From NCBI GenBank assembly GCA_015059065.1, contig SVBE01000008.1, forward strand, positions 1 through 64,000: a stretch of 64,000 bases of DNA, read 5' to 3'. This document shows positions 8,290 through 17,024 of this stretch, in pieces. Source of the DNA: Erysipelotrichaceae bacterium (GTDB taxonomy: Bacteria; Bacillota_I; Bacilli_A; RFN20; CAG-826). Within the stretch, counting starts at the first letter, position 1. The number at the start of each line of letters is the position of its first letter. The notes beneath the pieces are model-generated. The model did no database searches. It had not been told where the DNA came from and worked only from the letters and a program-made list of their open reading frames with translations. A program made the position numbers and the translations under genes.

Positions 8290-10155
8290 ATGAAAAAGAA
8301 TATATTATTAATCGCACTTTCTGTTATTAGTTTATCTGCCTGTAATAATGGTGGGACTTCATCATCTAAAATTGAACCAAGTAGTTCAGTTGAACCATCT
8401 AGCTCTACAAGTGAACCAGCACATCCAATTGATTTAACTAAGCTAAAAAAGAATATTGAAGGCATTAAGAGCTATCAAGCTGATATTTTAATGGATGGAT
8501 TAACAAATTTTGATACCGGAAGCATGAAAAGCAATGCCGGTGAGATGAAAACAGCAGTTCTCATCGATGGTAATGCTTATTCTGTAGAAACAACAACTAA
8601 AGACACAACGACATTTTCATTAACTGAATACGCTAGTGAACACGGAGTAAGTGTTGATGCGGTAGTTGAGATGGCAAAGATGTCACAAGGAAAGGCTATC
8701 GCGGATAAAGAAAAAGATACTCTTATTACGATTCAAACTGATACAATTGAACCAACTCTTTATAATTTTGATTCCGAAGCGAAACAAACGATTAAATACA
8801 CATCATATAACGATAACATCGTTAATGCCTTTTACCTCGCGAGAGTAGAAAATCATATCAGGGACGCTTATAAGCCGGTTATGAATGTCGCGGTTGATAA
8901 AGGAAGTAAAGATGAAGATAAAGGAACAATATCTTTCACAATCGATGATGTTTTCAGAGAAAGTGAGGAATATCAGTATCTATTAGAAGGTCAATGCTAT
9001 GCATCAGCATTTACTTTATTTGTCGAAAATAATTACCCAACGAAAATTGATTTTACAATTGATCTCGCTTTAGCAACTAGGATGACCGGACATAAAATCG
9101 ATGAGATGACATACAGCGTTGCTCTTAGCAAAATCAATAATGTTCACCTTATCCTTCCAGAAGGTAAAGTGGCCTGTGATCATCACATTTTAGATCAATA
9201 TTATGATGAAACTAACCATTATTCATATTGTCCCGCGTGTGGAATATTCCTTTCTTCCCCAGCAGAACATGACTTTGATGAAGCCCATCATATTTGTAAG
9301 ACATGTGGTTATGTAAAAGGATTATCTTCTAAAGCTAGTCAGGAGCCTAAAGAAAAAACCACGACGAATAAAGTGGCCGAAGGATTATATGCTTTCTCCT
9401 ATTTTGAAAGTGAAAAAGAAGAACGATATGATGTCTCTTGCTTTACGATGAATGGTGAAGAATATTATGATATCGTCGCAAATAGAGGAGTGAGTTACTG
9501 CATTTCTGCCAAAGCATTGATCACTTGTAGTGAACCAGAAGAAAATTATCTCGCTGACGATAGCTGTGTCTATTTAAGCAAGATTGAATACAAACTATAT
9601 ACAAATGTAGAAATTGAAGAAATTGAATCTGAAGCGCTTTTTAACGGCAAAACTTTAGAAGAATTTGTGGCAAGTGCAACTGCTGATATTTCATTCTTTG
9701 GTTATAATATGCACATTTCTCACGAAAGCGAAGAATCAACTGAAACACATATCGATAACTGTCACACTAAAACGGTTTCTCACTGTCCACGTTGTAACCA
9801 AGATGTCCTCGCGGTAATTACTCGTGCACACGTCCCAACTAATTTCAAAGAAATTACATTCGCGGAATTCACTGCGTTATTTGGAAAAAATAATGAACAT
9901 TCAACACTCGATTATCATACTGTAAATGAAGATTTCCATTTCTTTGAACTTGAATGTTCTTCTTGTCATAAAAAGATTTATATGGTCTGCCCAAATTCCG
10001 ATGGATATGAAACTGACCACGCTCTTACTGAACTCGCATACGATTTCTATGAAAAAGAAGGGGTTAGAATTCTAACTTATCAAATGGATCTCACTTTAGA
10101 GCATATCGATGATGGCACTGGTCACTGTATGTTTTGCCATGAAGAAATGGCTTAA
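8290..10155 (+). CDS. Cys-rich lipoprotein with several zinc-ribbon-like CxxC motifs
   Basis: This 621-residue lipoprotein is of unknown function. MKKNILLIALSVISLSAC is a clean signal peptide with lipobox LSAC, followed by a Ser/Glu/Pro linker. Residues 50-290 form an ordinary-looking extracellular domain. The C-terminal half is unusual, with Cys-Xaa-Xaa-Cys pairs in YCPACG (about 313), ICKTCG (336), HCPRCN (499), ECSSCH (556) and CMFCHEE (614), plus nearby His. These look like a chain of zinc ribbons, rare in exported proteins. AGAGG about 8 bases before the ATG is the ribosome-binding site. It stands alone between the xpt terminator and the riboswitch, with no visible terminator of its own. 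Metal binding is inferred. Confidence 0.75.
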   Translation: MKKNILLIALSVISLSACNNGGTSSSKIEPSSSVEPSSSTSEPAHPIDLTKLKKNIEGIKSYQADILMDGLTNFDTGSMKSNAGEMKTAVLIDGNAYSVETTTKDTTTFSLTEYASEHGVSVDAVVEMAKMSQGKAIADKEKDTLITIQTDTIEPTLYNFDSEAKQTIKYTSYNDNIVNAFYLARVENHIRDAYKPVMNVAVDKGSKDEDKGTISFTIDDVFRESEEYQYLLEGQCYASAFTLFVENNYPTKIDFTIDLALATRMTGHKIDEMTYSVALSKINNVHLILPEGKVACDHHILDQYYDETNHYSYCPACGIFLSSPAEHDFDEAHHICKTCGYVKGLSSKASQEPKEKTTTNKVAEGLYAFSYFESEKEERYDVSCFTMNGEEYYDIVANRGVSYCISAKALITCSEPEENYLADDSCVYLSKIEYKLYTNVEIEEIESEALFNGKTLEEFVASATADISFFGYNMHISHESEESTETHIDNCHTKTVSHCPRCNQDVLAVITRAHVPTNFKEITFAEFTALFGKNNEHSTLDYHTVNEDFHFFELECSSCHKKIYMVCPNSDGYETDHALTELAYDFYEKEGVRILTYQMDLTLEHIDDGTGHCMFCHEEMA

Positions 10156-10253
10156 TTAGTAAAAAAATAAGACAACGTCAAAAAAATATATATAATATAT
10201 CCTATTTAATAATAAACGTGTGATAGACATTAAAAATATTTTCATTTTTGGTA

Positions 10254-10281
10254 TTGCAAAAAGATTTTAGGCATATATAAT
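10254..10281 (+). promoter_or_regulatory. Promoter of the riboswitch-controlled nucleoside-binding protein gene
   Basis: TTGCAA (10254-10259) and TATAAT (10276-10281) are separated by 16 bases. Transcription would begin near 10288, just before the riboswitch aptamer. The preceding 10156-10250 is AT-rich and shows no gene. Confidence 0.65.
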
Positions 10282-10302
10282 GTGTGTGTCGATGAAAGTC
10301 GA

Positions 10303-10371
10303 TGATTCGTATATTTCCCTAATTGGAGGGTTGTCTCTACCCTAGACCGTATAATCTAGGACTACGAATTA
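10303..10371 (+). ncRNA. Purine riboswitch aptamer, guanine class
   Basis: The three-way junction is complete. P1 is ATTCGT/ACGAAT, P2 is CCCT/AGGG with loop AATTGG, and P3 is CCTAGA/TCTAGG with loop CCGTATAA. Junction J2/3 reads GTCTCTACC (consensus GTTTCTACC) and J3/1 reads GACTACG. The base that pairs with ligand is C, as in guanine/hypoxanthine riboswitches, not U as in the adenine class. The loops keep the GG/CC kissing pair. A terminator hairpin follows 50 bases downstream, so ligand binding most likely switches off the nucleoside transporter. Confidence 0.9.
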
Positions 10372-10423
10372 AATTAGTCGATAAACCGTTTGTGTTATTC
10401 TCTAATTTATATTGTAGAAAGAG

Positions 10424-10450
10424 GCTTCCAAATTACGAGGAAGCATTTTT
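10424..10450 (+). terminator. Riboswitch expression-platform terminator
   Basis: GCTTCC-AAATTACGA-GGAAGC followed by ATTTTT is an intrinsic terminator 25 bases before the downstream start codon. It is the likely OFF state of the purine riboswitch. Confidence 0.85.
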
Positions 10451-10474
10451 CATTAAAGAGGAGGAAAAATATTA

Positions 10475-11779
10475 ATGAAAAAATCAAAGTTACTCTTATC
10501 TTTATCAAGTGTTGCTTTGTTAGCAGGCTTAACTGGATGTGGTGCTGTTAAAGGTGCAGAATATAAGCCAGGCACTGCAGTCAAAGTCGGTTTAATCTGC
10601 TTACACGATGCCGCTTCTACTTATGATAAGAACTTTATTGACGCCTTAACTGAGGCTGCCAAAAACTTAGGCACTAAGGTTGAATTCACAACTGATTGCT
10701 TATTAACTGGTGTTAACGAAGACGAACACTGCTATGATGCCGCTAAAGACTTAGTCAAGAAAGGCTGCAACGTCATCTTCGCCGATTCCTTCGGTCACCA
10801 AGACTATATGTTACAAGCTGCGAAAGAATGGCCAACTGTCCAATTCTGCCACGCGACTGGTACTAATGCCAAAACTGCCAAATTAGCAAACTACCACAAC
10901 GCATTTGCTTCTATCTACGAAGGTAGATATTTAGCCGGTTATGCTGCTGGTTTAAGATTACTTGCTGATCAATACAAAACTGGTAGTGTTTCAGCCGAAA
11001 TCCCAAATATGAAAGTTGGTTATGTCGGTGCTTATCCATACGCCGAAGTTAAATCCGGTTATACTGCTTGGTTCTTAGGTGTCAGAGCTGCCTTTGCAGA
11101 TGTTATGGTTGATCCAGCCAAAGTTACTATGGATGTCAGATTCACTAATTCCTGGTATGATCCAGCTGCAGAACAAGCCGCTGCGAAAGCCTTAATCGAT
11201 GGTGGTTGTGTCTTAATTTCTCAACACGCTGACTCCATGGGTGCACCAGGTGAATGTGAAAAGAACAACATTCCAAACGTTACTTATAACATCGAAACTA
11301 AGACTGAATGTCCAAATACTTATTTAGCTTACAGCCGTATCAACTGGGCTCCATACTATGAAAACGTTGTCAAATCATTATTTGATGGCAAAGCTATCGA
11401 TGGTGAAAAGAACAACAACTGGACTGGTTCATTAGCGACTAATTCCGTCCAATTCAACGTCAACTGGAATAACGTCGTTAAGAATGTTCCAGCTGCTATG
11501 AAAGATACAGCTCTTAATTCTTTACAACTCGCTTTCGAAGCTAAAAAGTTAGCACTCGAAAACGATCTTGCCAAAGTCTTCGACACTAGCAAATTCACTG
11601 TCGGTGGCAAAGAAGTTACTACTTACTTAGCCGATACTGATGGTGACTTCAAAGGCGACACTGAAGTTATCGTTAAAGGTACTGACTTAGCTCCAAGCTT
11701 CTTCAACGAAAGCTATTACTGCTCTGCTCCATACTTCGATCTCGATATCGACGGTATCAACTTACCAAAGAGCAACTAA
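10475..11779 (+). CDS. nupN: BMP-family nucleoside-binding lipoprotein of an ABC importer
   Basis: This is the extracellular binding subunit of a nucleoside/purine ABC importer, 434 residues. The signal peptide ends in a lipobox (GLTGC), which anchors it to the membrane. VKVGLICLHDAASTYDKNF begins the BMP fold, and NVIFADSFGHQDY, AYSRINWAPYYENVVKSLFDG and the intervening pattern are typical of BmpA/NupN proteins. GAGGAGG about 9 bases before the ATG is a strong ribosome-binding site. The guanine-class riboswitch upstream supports a purine ligand. A strong terminator separates it from the ATPase gene, which would give more binding protein than membrane subunits. The symbol follows Bacillus YufN/NupN by family and context only. 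Confidence 0.88.
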   Translation: MKKSKLLLSLSSVALLAGLTGCGAVKGAEYKPGTAVKVGLICLHDAASTYDKNFIDALTEAAKNLGTKVEFTTDCLLTGVNEDEHCYDAAKDLVKKGCNVIFADSFGHQDYMLQAAKEWPTVQFCHATGTNAKTAKLANYHNAFASIYEGRYLAGYAAGLRLLADQYKTGSVSAEIPNMKVGYVGAYPYAEVKSGYTAWFLGVRAAFADVMVDPAKVTMDVRFTNSWYDPAAEQAAAKALIDGGCVLISQHADSMGAPGECEKNNIPNVTYNIETKTECPNTYLAYSRINWAPYYENVVKSLFDGKAIDGEKNNNWTGSLATNSVQFNVNWNNVVKNVPAAMKDTALNSLQLAFEAKKLALENDLAKVFDTSKFTVGGKEVTTYLADTDGDFKGDTEVIVKGTDLAPSFFNESYYCSAPYFDLDIDGINLPKSN

Positions 11780-11790
11780 TTAAATAACTA

Positions 11791-11832
11791 AGAGTTGCTG
11801 GTCATTTGGCCAGCAACTCTTCTTCTTTTTTT
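11791..11832 (+). terminator. Strong intrinsic terminator between binding protein and ATPase genes
   Basis: AGAGTTGCTGG and CCAGCAACTCT form an 11-bp perfect stem, followed by TCTTCTTTTTTT. It probably uncouples expression of the binding protein from the three downstream transporter genes. Confidence 0.9.
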
Positions 11833-11842
11833 ATATATAATA

Positions 11843-11848
11843 TATAAT
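11843..11848 (+). promoter_or_regulatory. -10 box for a probable leaderless ATPase mRNA
   Basis: TATAAT ends 6 bases before the ATG at 11855 and no Shine-Dalgarno lies between. Transcription would start at or next to the A of the start codon. No good -35 is seen. Confidence 0.5.
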
Positions 11849-11854
11849 TAACTT

Positions 11855-13693
11855 ATGAACGCGATTAGATTTGAAAATATCACTAAGACATTCGGTAAGG
11901 TTGTTGCGAACCATAACGTTTCTTTCGCTCTTGAAGAGGGGAAGATTTATTCCATTTTAGGTGAAAATGGTTCTGGCAAGACAACTTTGATGAACATGAT
12001 TTCCGGTATCTATAAACAAGATGAAGGAAAATTATATATAAACGAAGAAGAAGCCGATATCAATTCCCCAAGAGATGCATATAAATATCGCATTGGGATG
12101 ATTCACCAACATTTCAAATTAGTGGATGTCTTCACTGCCACAGAAAATGTCTTATTAGGTTTAACTAAAGAAGATTACAAACTCTTTAATAAAGATCAAA
12201 AAGAAAAGGGCTTAGAACGTATCGCTAAATACCAAGCCAAATATCAAGAAGCCAAAGAAAAAGGCGATATTGAAGGTATGGCGAATGCCCAAGCCAATAT
12301 CAAACGTTATAAACGTTACGTTCGTAGAAGCCGTGGATATAATATCCCTGGTGCCGCTGAACGTATCGAAAACATCTGTACTAAATACGGATTCAAAGTT
12401 GATCCTTATCAAAAAGTTTATAATATGTCGGTTTCTGAAAAACAAACTTTGGAAATCGTGAAAGCTTTATATCGTGGTATCGATATTCTCATCCTCGACG
12501 AACCAACTGCGGTTTTAACTCCACAAGAGATTAGAGGTTTATTTGATGTTCTTAGAAATATGAGAGAAGCGGGTAAAACAATTATCATCATCACTCATAA
12601 ACTTAACGAAGTTATGGAAATCTCTGACCAAGTCGTCGTTCTCCGTAAAGGTGAATATATCGGTACGGTCAATACTAGTGAAACTAACGAAAAAGAACTC
12701 ACTGATATGATGGTCGGTAGAAAAGTGGACCTCAAGATCACAAGAAATACCTTAAAAGAAACTCCAAATCGTTTATATATCAACAATTTAACTGTGGAAA
12801 ACGCTGACCACACTTTAGCGTTAGATGATATCTCATTCGTCCTTAAAAGCGGTCAAATCTTAGGTGTCGCGGGTATCTCTGGTTCTGGTCAAAAAGAATT
12901 ATTAGACGCCATCGCAGGTTTAAGAAAATATAAGACTGGAGAAATGATTTTCCATAATCCAAAGAAAGAAAAACCAGTGACGCTTTTCCATCACACTCCA
13001 AAGCAGATTAGAGAAATGTCCACTCAAGGATATTTCCACGATAAAGCTGGTAACAAATTAGATTTATCTAATAAGAAGCTTAAAGAAATTGAACAAATGG
13101 TAAACAATGAAGAAGTCATCTTCTATGAAGATGAAGTCATTGACTTAAAGGATAAGACACCATTAGAGATTAGAGATTTAGGTATCAAATTATCCTTCGT
13201 CCCAGAAGATAGATTAGGTATGGGCTTAGTCGGTTCTATGGATTTAACTGATAATATGATGTTACGTTCCTTTAGAAAAGGTCCGGGTATCTTCTTAAAT
13301 AGAAAAAAACCAGAAGAATTAGCAAATACCATTATCAAAGATTTAGAAGTCGTCACTCCTGGAGTTCATACACAGGTGAGAAAACTTTCTGGTGGTAATA
13401 TTCAAAAAGTCTTAGTGGGTAGAGAAATCTCTTCTTCACCAAAAGTCTTTATGGCGGCTTATCCAGTCAGAGGTCTTGATATCAATTCCTCATATTTAAT
13501 CTATGATTTACTCAATCAACAAAAAGAAAAAGGTGTCGCAGTCTTATTTGTCGGCGAAGACCTTGATGTATTAATGGCTTTATGCGATCGCATCATGGTC
13601 CTCAGCGGTGGTAAACTCGCTGGAATAGTGGATCCAAAAGTCGTCACCAAAGACCAAATCGGTTTATTAATGACTAAAGGGAGGGCGGAATAA
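11855..13693 (+). CDS. nupO: Nucleoside ABC importer ATPase, tandem nucleotide-binding domains
   Basis: This is the cytoplasmic ATPase of the nucleoside importer, with two ABC domains in one chain. NBD1 has Walker A GENGSGKTT, signature-region MSVSEKQ and Walker B ILILDEPTAVLT. NBD2 has GISGSGQKE in place of a full Walker A, signature LSGGNIQK, and a degenerate Walker B region FMAAYPVRGLD. This asymmetry is usual for the YufO/RbsA type. At 612 residues it is about 100 longer than Bacillus YufO. The excess is in a charged insert in NBD1 (about 110-165, rich in Lys/Glu/Tyr and likely helical) and another in NBD2 (about 370-440). The start is probably leaderless. Its stop overlaps the start of the next permease (TAATG). 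Confidence 0.88.
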   Translation: MNAIRFENITKTFGKVVANHNVSFALEEGKIYSILGENGSGKTTLMNMISGIYKQDEGKLYINEEEADINSPRDAYKYRIGMIHQHFKLVDVFTATENVLLGLTKEDYKLFNKDQKEKGLERIAKYQAKYQEAKEKGDIEGMANAQANIKRYKRYVRRSRGYNIPGAAERIENICTKYGFKVDPYQKVYNMSVSEKQTLEIVKALYRGIDILILDEPTAVLTPQEIRGLFDVLRNMREAGKTIIIITHKLNEVMEISDQVVVLRKGEYIGTVNTSETNEKELTDMMVGRKVDLKITRNTLKETPNRLYINNLTVENADHTLALDDISFVLKSGQILGVAGISGSGQKELLDAIAGLRKYKTGEMIFHNPKKEKPVTLFHHTPKQIREMSTQGYFHDKAGNKLDLSNKKLKEIEQMVNNEEVIFYEDEVIDLKDKTPLEIRDLGIKLSFVPEDRLGMGLVGSMDLTDNMMLRSFRKGPGIFLNRKKPEELANTIIKDLEVVTPGVHTQVRKLSGGNIQKVLVGREISSSPKVFMAAYPVRGLDINSSYLIYDLLNQQKEKGVAVLFVGEDLDVLMALCDRIMVLSGGKLAGIVDPKVVTKDQIGLLMTKGRAE

Positions 13694-15024
13694 TGCGTTT
13701 AGCAGAAAATAAAAGGCATTTCTCATTACCATTCCACGTGGTGAAGAGACTCGACACTCCTAAAAAGCAATATTGGATGATTAAGGTTGCTGGTTTCTTA
13801 GCCGCTTTCTTACTCGCTGGTATCATCTGTACAATTTTAAGACCAGGTTCTTTTGGCACATTCTATGCTGAGATGTTTATTGGTGTCTTTGACCCAACTG
13901 ATATGACTGTTTTCTTTGAATTTTTAGAAACAGCAGGAATTTTGTTATTAGTGGCTTTCGCTTTAGCCCCAGCTTTTAAGATGAAATTCTGGAACATCGG
14001 TGGTGAAGGTCAAATCTTAGTTGGATGTTTAGTCACTGCTGGTATTACCAAATTTATGGCTGGTACTTCGGATGCAGTGGTGATCATCATCTCGTTATTT
14101 GCTGCTATAGCAGCAGGTATATTGTGGGCAGTGATTCCTGCAATATTTAAAGCCTTCTTTAAAACCAATGAAACATTATTCACTTTAATGATGAACTATG
14201 TGGCGATGGGTTTAATCGCTTTATTCATCAATATTTGGGTTCCAAGTGGTTCTCAAGTCTTTGGTAGACTTACTAACGGAGCTTTACCAAACCTCTTTGA
14301 TATCAAATATTCTTTCAATATTTTAGTAGTGATCATCGTTGTCACATTGATGATCATCTATTTAAAGAAGACCAAACATGGTTATGAATTAACAGTCGTT
14401 GGTGAATCTGTCAATACTGCTAGATATGTCGGTATCAATGTGAAAAAAGTCATCATTAGAACAATGGTTCTCTCCGGTGCAATTTGTGGTTTAGTCGGCT
14501 TCCTATTAGTGGCTGGTCATCACCACACATTATCCACAGGTTTAGCTGATGGTCGTGGTTTCACTGGTGTTTTAATCGCTTGGCTTGGTGGTTTCCAACC
14601 TGGTCAAATGATTCTTTATTCCTTCCTCGTGGCGATCTTCCAATGTGGTTCTAGACATGCGGCGAGCTATATGGCGATGAATTCTAGTGATTTCTCCGCG
14701 ATTGTCACTGGTATGTTCTTCTTAGTGGTTATCGCTTCTGAATTCTTTGTGAATTACAAAATCATGCTTAAAGGCAAAGAAAATAACAACGAACCAGTTT
14801 TAGCCACTGTTCCAAGTGTTGATTTAGCAAACAGCGAAGAACAATTAGAACAAATCGAAGAAGTTTCTCGTGATGAAGCTATTGAAAATAGTGAACAACC
14901 AGTTGAAGAACCTCAAGAAGAGAAAAAACCTGCCCCTAAAAAGGCTTCTAATAAAAAACCTGCTAAAAAGGTTGATAATAAAAAGAAAACCGCTCCAAAA
15001 AAGAGCAAAAAGGAGGCTAAATAA
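13693..15024 (+). CDS. nupP: Nucleoside ABC importer permease 1, with a Lys/Pro-rich tail
   Basis: This is a membrane subunit of the BMP-type nucleoside importer and belongs to the BPD_transp_2 (LivH/RbsC-like) fold. About ten hydrophobic segments lie between residues 30 and 360. The sequence FKMKFWNIGGEGQILVG is the hallmark motif of YufP-type permeases, and RYVGINVKKVIIRTMVLSGA is the EAA-like cytoplasmic loop. Residues about 370-443 form an unusual soluble tail, first acidic (EEQLEQIEEVSRDEA) and then Lys/Ala/Pro-rich (APKKASNKKPAKK), not typical of the family. It overlaps the ATPase stop by one base, and the next permease starts 2 bases after its stop. Confidence 0.88.
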   Translation: MRLAENKRHFSLPFHVVKRLDTPKKQYWMIKVAGFLAAFLLAGIICTILRPGSFGTFYAEMFIGVFDPTDMTVFFEFLETAGILLLVAFALAPAFKMKFWNIGGEGQILVGCLVTAGITKFMAGTSDAVVIIISLFAAIAAGILWAVIPAIFKAFFKTNETLFTLMMNYVAMGLIALFINIWVPSGSQVFGRLTNGALPNLFDIKYSFNILVVIIVVTLMIIYLKKTKHGYELTVVGESVNTARYVGINVKKVIIRTMVLSGAICGLVGFLLVAGHHHTLSTGLADGRGFTGVLIAWLGGFQPGQMILYSFLVAIFQCGSRHAASYMAMNSSDFSAIVTGMFFLVVIASEFFVNYKIMLKGKENNNEPVLATVPSVDLANSEEQLEQIEEVSRDEAIENSEQPVEEPQEEKKPAPKKASNKKPAKKVDNKKKTAPKKSKKEAK

Positions 15025-15026
15025 TT

Positions 15027-15995
15027 ATGACTGCTACAATATTTGTCGGCTTCCTTGCTAAAGCGATTAAATTCGCGACTGTCTTCATCTTCGGTTCTAC
15101 TGGAGAAACGATCACTGAAAAGAGTGGACACTTAAATATGGGTATTCCAGGTATCATGTACCTCGGTGCTTTAGGTGGTATTTTAGGTCAAAGAATCTAT
15201 GTCGACTCCACTAACGGTGGTCCATTAAATGGCTTCATGGTCTTATTCATGCCGATGTTATTTGCGATGTTATTTGCTGCTATCGGCGGATTATTATTCT
15301 CCTTCTTCACTGTGGCATTAAAATGTAATCATAACGTCACTGGTCTTACCATTACCACATTTGGTGTTGGTATATCCTGTTATTTCATCGGTTTAATTCC
15401 TTCCGATAGAATGTCTGAAGCAGGTTTAATGGTGCAGTCTTTATTCCCAGTGGTGAGCGATGACTGGTTCTCAACCATATTCTTACAACAATCATTATTC
15501 ACATATTTAGCAATAATTATTGCTATTGTCTCTGCAGTATTCATCTCTAGAACAAGAATTGGCTTAAATTTAAGAGCGTGTGGTGAAAATCCTGCGGCAG
15601 CTGATGCCGCTGGTATCAATGTCGATAAATATCGTTATGTTGCGACTTTAATCGGTGCAGCGATTGCTGGGCTTGGTGGTATGGCTCTTGAAATCGACTT
15701 ATTCAAAGGTATGTTCAACGCGAAAGATGCGGTTGATAGCTTTGGTTGGTTAGCCCTTTCCTTAGTCATCTTCTCGATGTGGAAACCATCTGTTTGTATC
15801 TTTGCTTCTCTCTTATTTGGTGCTTTACAAGTCTTACCAAATTTCTTAAATATCGGTTCTGTGGAGAAACAAGTCTTTGCGATGATTCCATATATCGCGA
15901 CAATCTTAATCTTGATTTTAACTAGTGTCTTTAATAAGAAAAACGCTCAACCACCGGCTGGGCTCGGAATCACTTATTTCCGTGAAGATAGGTAA
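15027..15995 (+). CDS. nupQ: Nucleoside ABC importer permease 2
   Basis: This is the second membrane subunit, 322 residues with about eight to ten hydrophobic segments. FGSTGETITEKSGHLNMGIPGIMYLGA is the conserved entry region of YufQ-type permeases, and GLNLRACGENPAAADAAGINVDKYRY is the cytoplasmic coupling loop. AGGAGG about 11 bases before the ATG lies inside the end of nupP. The gene ends with YFREDR, and guaA follows after 29 bases with its own strong ribosome-binding site, so all four may be one transcript. Confidence 0.88.
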   Translation: MTATIFVGFLAKAIKFATVFIFGSTGETITEKSGHLNMGIPGIMYLGALGGILGQRIYVDSTNGGPLNGFMVLFMPMLFAMLFAAIGGLLFSFFTVALKCNHNVTGLTITTFGVGISCYFIGLIPSDRMSEAGLMVQSLFPVVSDDWFSTIFLQQSLFTYLAIIIAIVSAVFISRTRIGLNLRACGENPAAADAAGINVDKYRYVATLIGAAIAGLGGMALEIDLFKGMFNAKDAVDSFGWLALSLVIFSMWKPSVCIFASLLFGALQVLPNFLNIGSVEKQVFAMIPYIATILILILTSVFNKKNAQPPAGLGITYFREDR

Positions 15996-16024
15996 TTACT
16001 CTCATTTATAGGAGGTATAAATAT

Positions 16025-17002
16025 ATGTCAGAATTACGCGATCCTAATATGGCGAGAATCAACACGCCAGAATTAGCAAAGGCTTTTATTGATGAACAAA
16101 TTAAAGCCATACGTCAACAAGTTGGAGACAAGAAAGTCTTATTAGCCTTAAGTGGTGGAGTTGACTCTTCCGTCTGCGCTGCTTTATTGATTAAAGCGAT
16201 CGGCAATAACTTAGTTTGTGTCCACGTCAACCATGGTTTACTTCGTAAAGGTGAACCAGAACAAGTCATCAGAGTCTTCAAAGAAGAACTCGGTGCTAAT
16301 TTAATCTATGTCGACGCTGTCGATAGATTCTTAGATGCTTTAGCCGGTGTCGATGAACCAGAAACAAAAAGAAAGATCATCGGCAAGATCTTCATTGATG
16401 TCTTCGCTGAAGAAGCCAAAAAGCTCAACGGCATTTCTTTCTTAGGTCAAGGAACTATCTATCCAGATATCTTAGAAAGCCATGGTGTTAAAGCCCACCA
16501 TAACGTCGGCGGCTTACCACCAGAACTCAACTTCGAATTAGTGGAACCAGTCAAATTCCTCTATAAAGATGAAGTGAGAGTCGTGGGAGAAGCTCTTGGC
16601 TTACCACATAACATGGTCTATAGACAACCATTCCCAGGACCAGGCCTTGGTGTGAGATGTGTCGGCGCGATTACTCGCGATAGACTTGAAGCAGTTAGAG
16701 AATCCGACGCTATTCTTAGAGAAGAATTTGCAAAAGAAGGATTAGAAGGAAAAGTGTGGCAGTACTTCACCATCGTCCCAGATTTCAAATCTACAGGTAT
16801 TAAAGATGGTAAAAGAACTTATGATTGGCCAGTTGTCATTAGAGCAGTCAATTCTATCGATGCCACAAGCGCATCCATCGAACCACTCGATTATAAATTC
16901 TTAGCGAGAGTGACTGATCGCATCTTAAAAGAAGTGAAAGGTGTTAATAGAGTCTTATACGACATCTCACCAAAACCAGTCGCAACCATCGAATGGGAAT
17001 AA
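16025..17002 (+). CDS. guaA: GMP synthetase, ATP-pyrophosphatase subunit without the glutaminase domain
   Basis: The protein adenylates XMP and aminates it to GMP. It contains only the second part of standard GuaA: the ATP-PPase P-loop LLALSGGVDSSVC (about 41-53) and the dimerization domain (QPFPGPGLGVRCVGAI and the C-terminal RVLYDISPKPVATIEWE). The usual 190-residue class I glutamine amidotransferase domain is absent. The 325-residue chain starts cleanly after GGAGGT at 16011-16016, so this is a split or standalone form like archaeal GuaAb, not a truncation artefact. A partner glutaminase must be encoded elsewhere, or free ammonia is used. Its place after the nucleoside importer fits a guanine nucleotide supply module. 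Confidence 0.9.
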   Translation: MSELRDPNMARINTPELAKAFIDEQIKAIRQQVGDKKVLLALSGGVDSSVCAALLIKAIGNNLVCVHVNHGLLRKGEPEQVIRVFKEELGANLIYVDAVDRFLDALAGVDEPETKRKIIGKIFIDVFAEEAKKLNGISFLGQGTIYPDILESHGVKAHHNVGGLPPELNFELVEPVKFLYKDEVRVVGEALGLPHNMVYRQPFPGPGLGVRCVGAITRDRLEAVRESDAILREEFAKEGLEGKVWQYFTIVPDFKSTGIKDGKRTYDWPVVIRAVNSIDATSASIEPLDYKFLARVTDRILKEVKGVNRVLYDISPKPVATIEWE

Positions 17003-17024
17003 TATTTATTAATGAAATATAGCA

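Noticed and set aside
10303-10371. Adenine or 2'-deoxyguanosine riboswitch
   Set aside because: The specificity base is C, which excludes the adenine class, and the U51-equivalent is kept, unlike the Mesoplasma 2'-dG type. Guanine/hypoxanthine is the better reading.
14870-15131. Lys-rich plus-strand and Phe-rich minus-strand ORFs at the end of nupP
   Set aside because: They are alternate frames of the low-complexity Lys/Pro tail. The permease frame is continuous and overlaps the next gene correctly.
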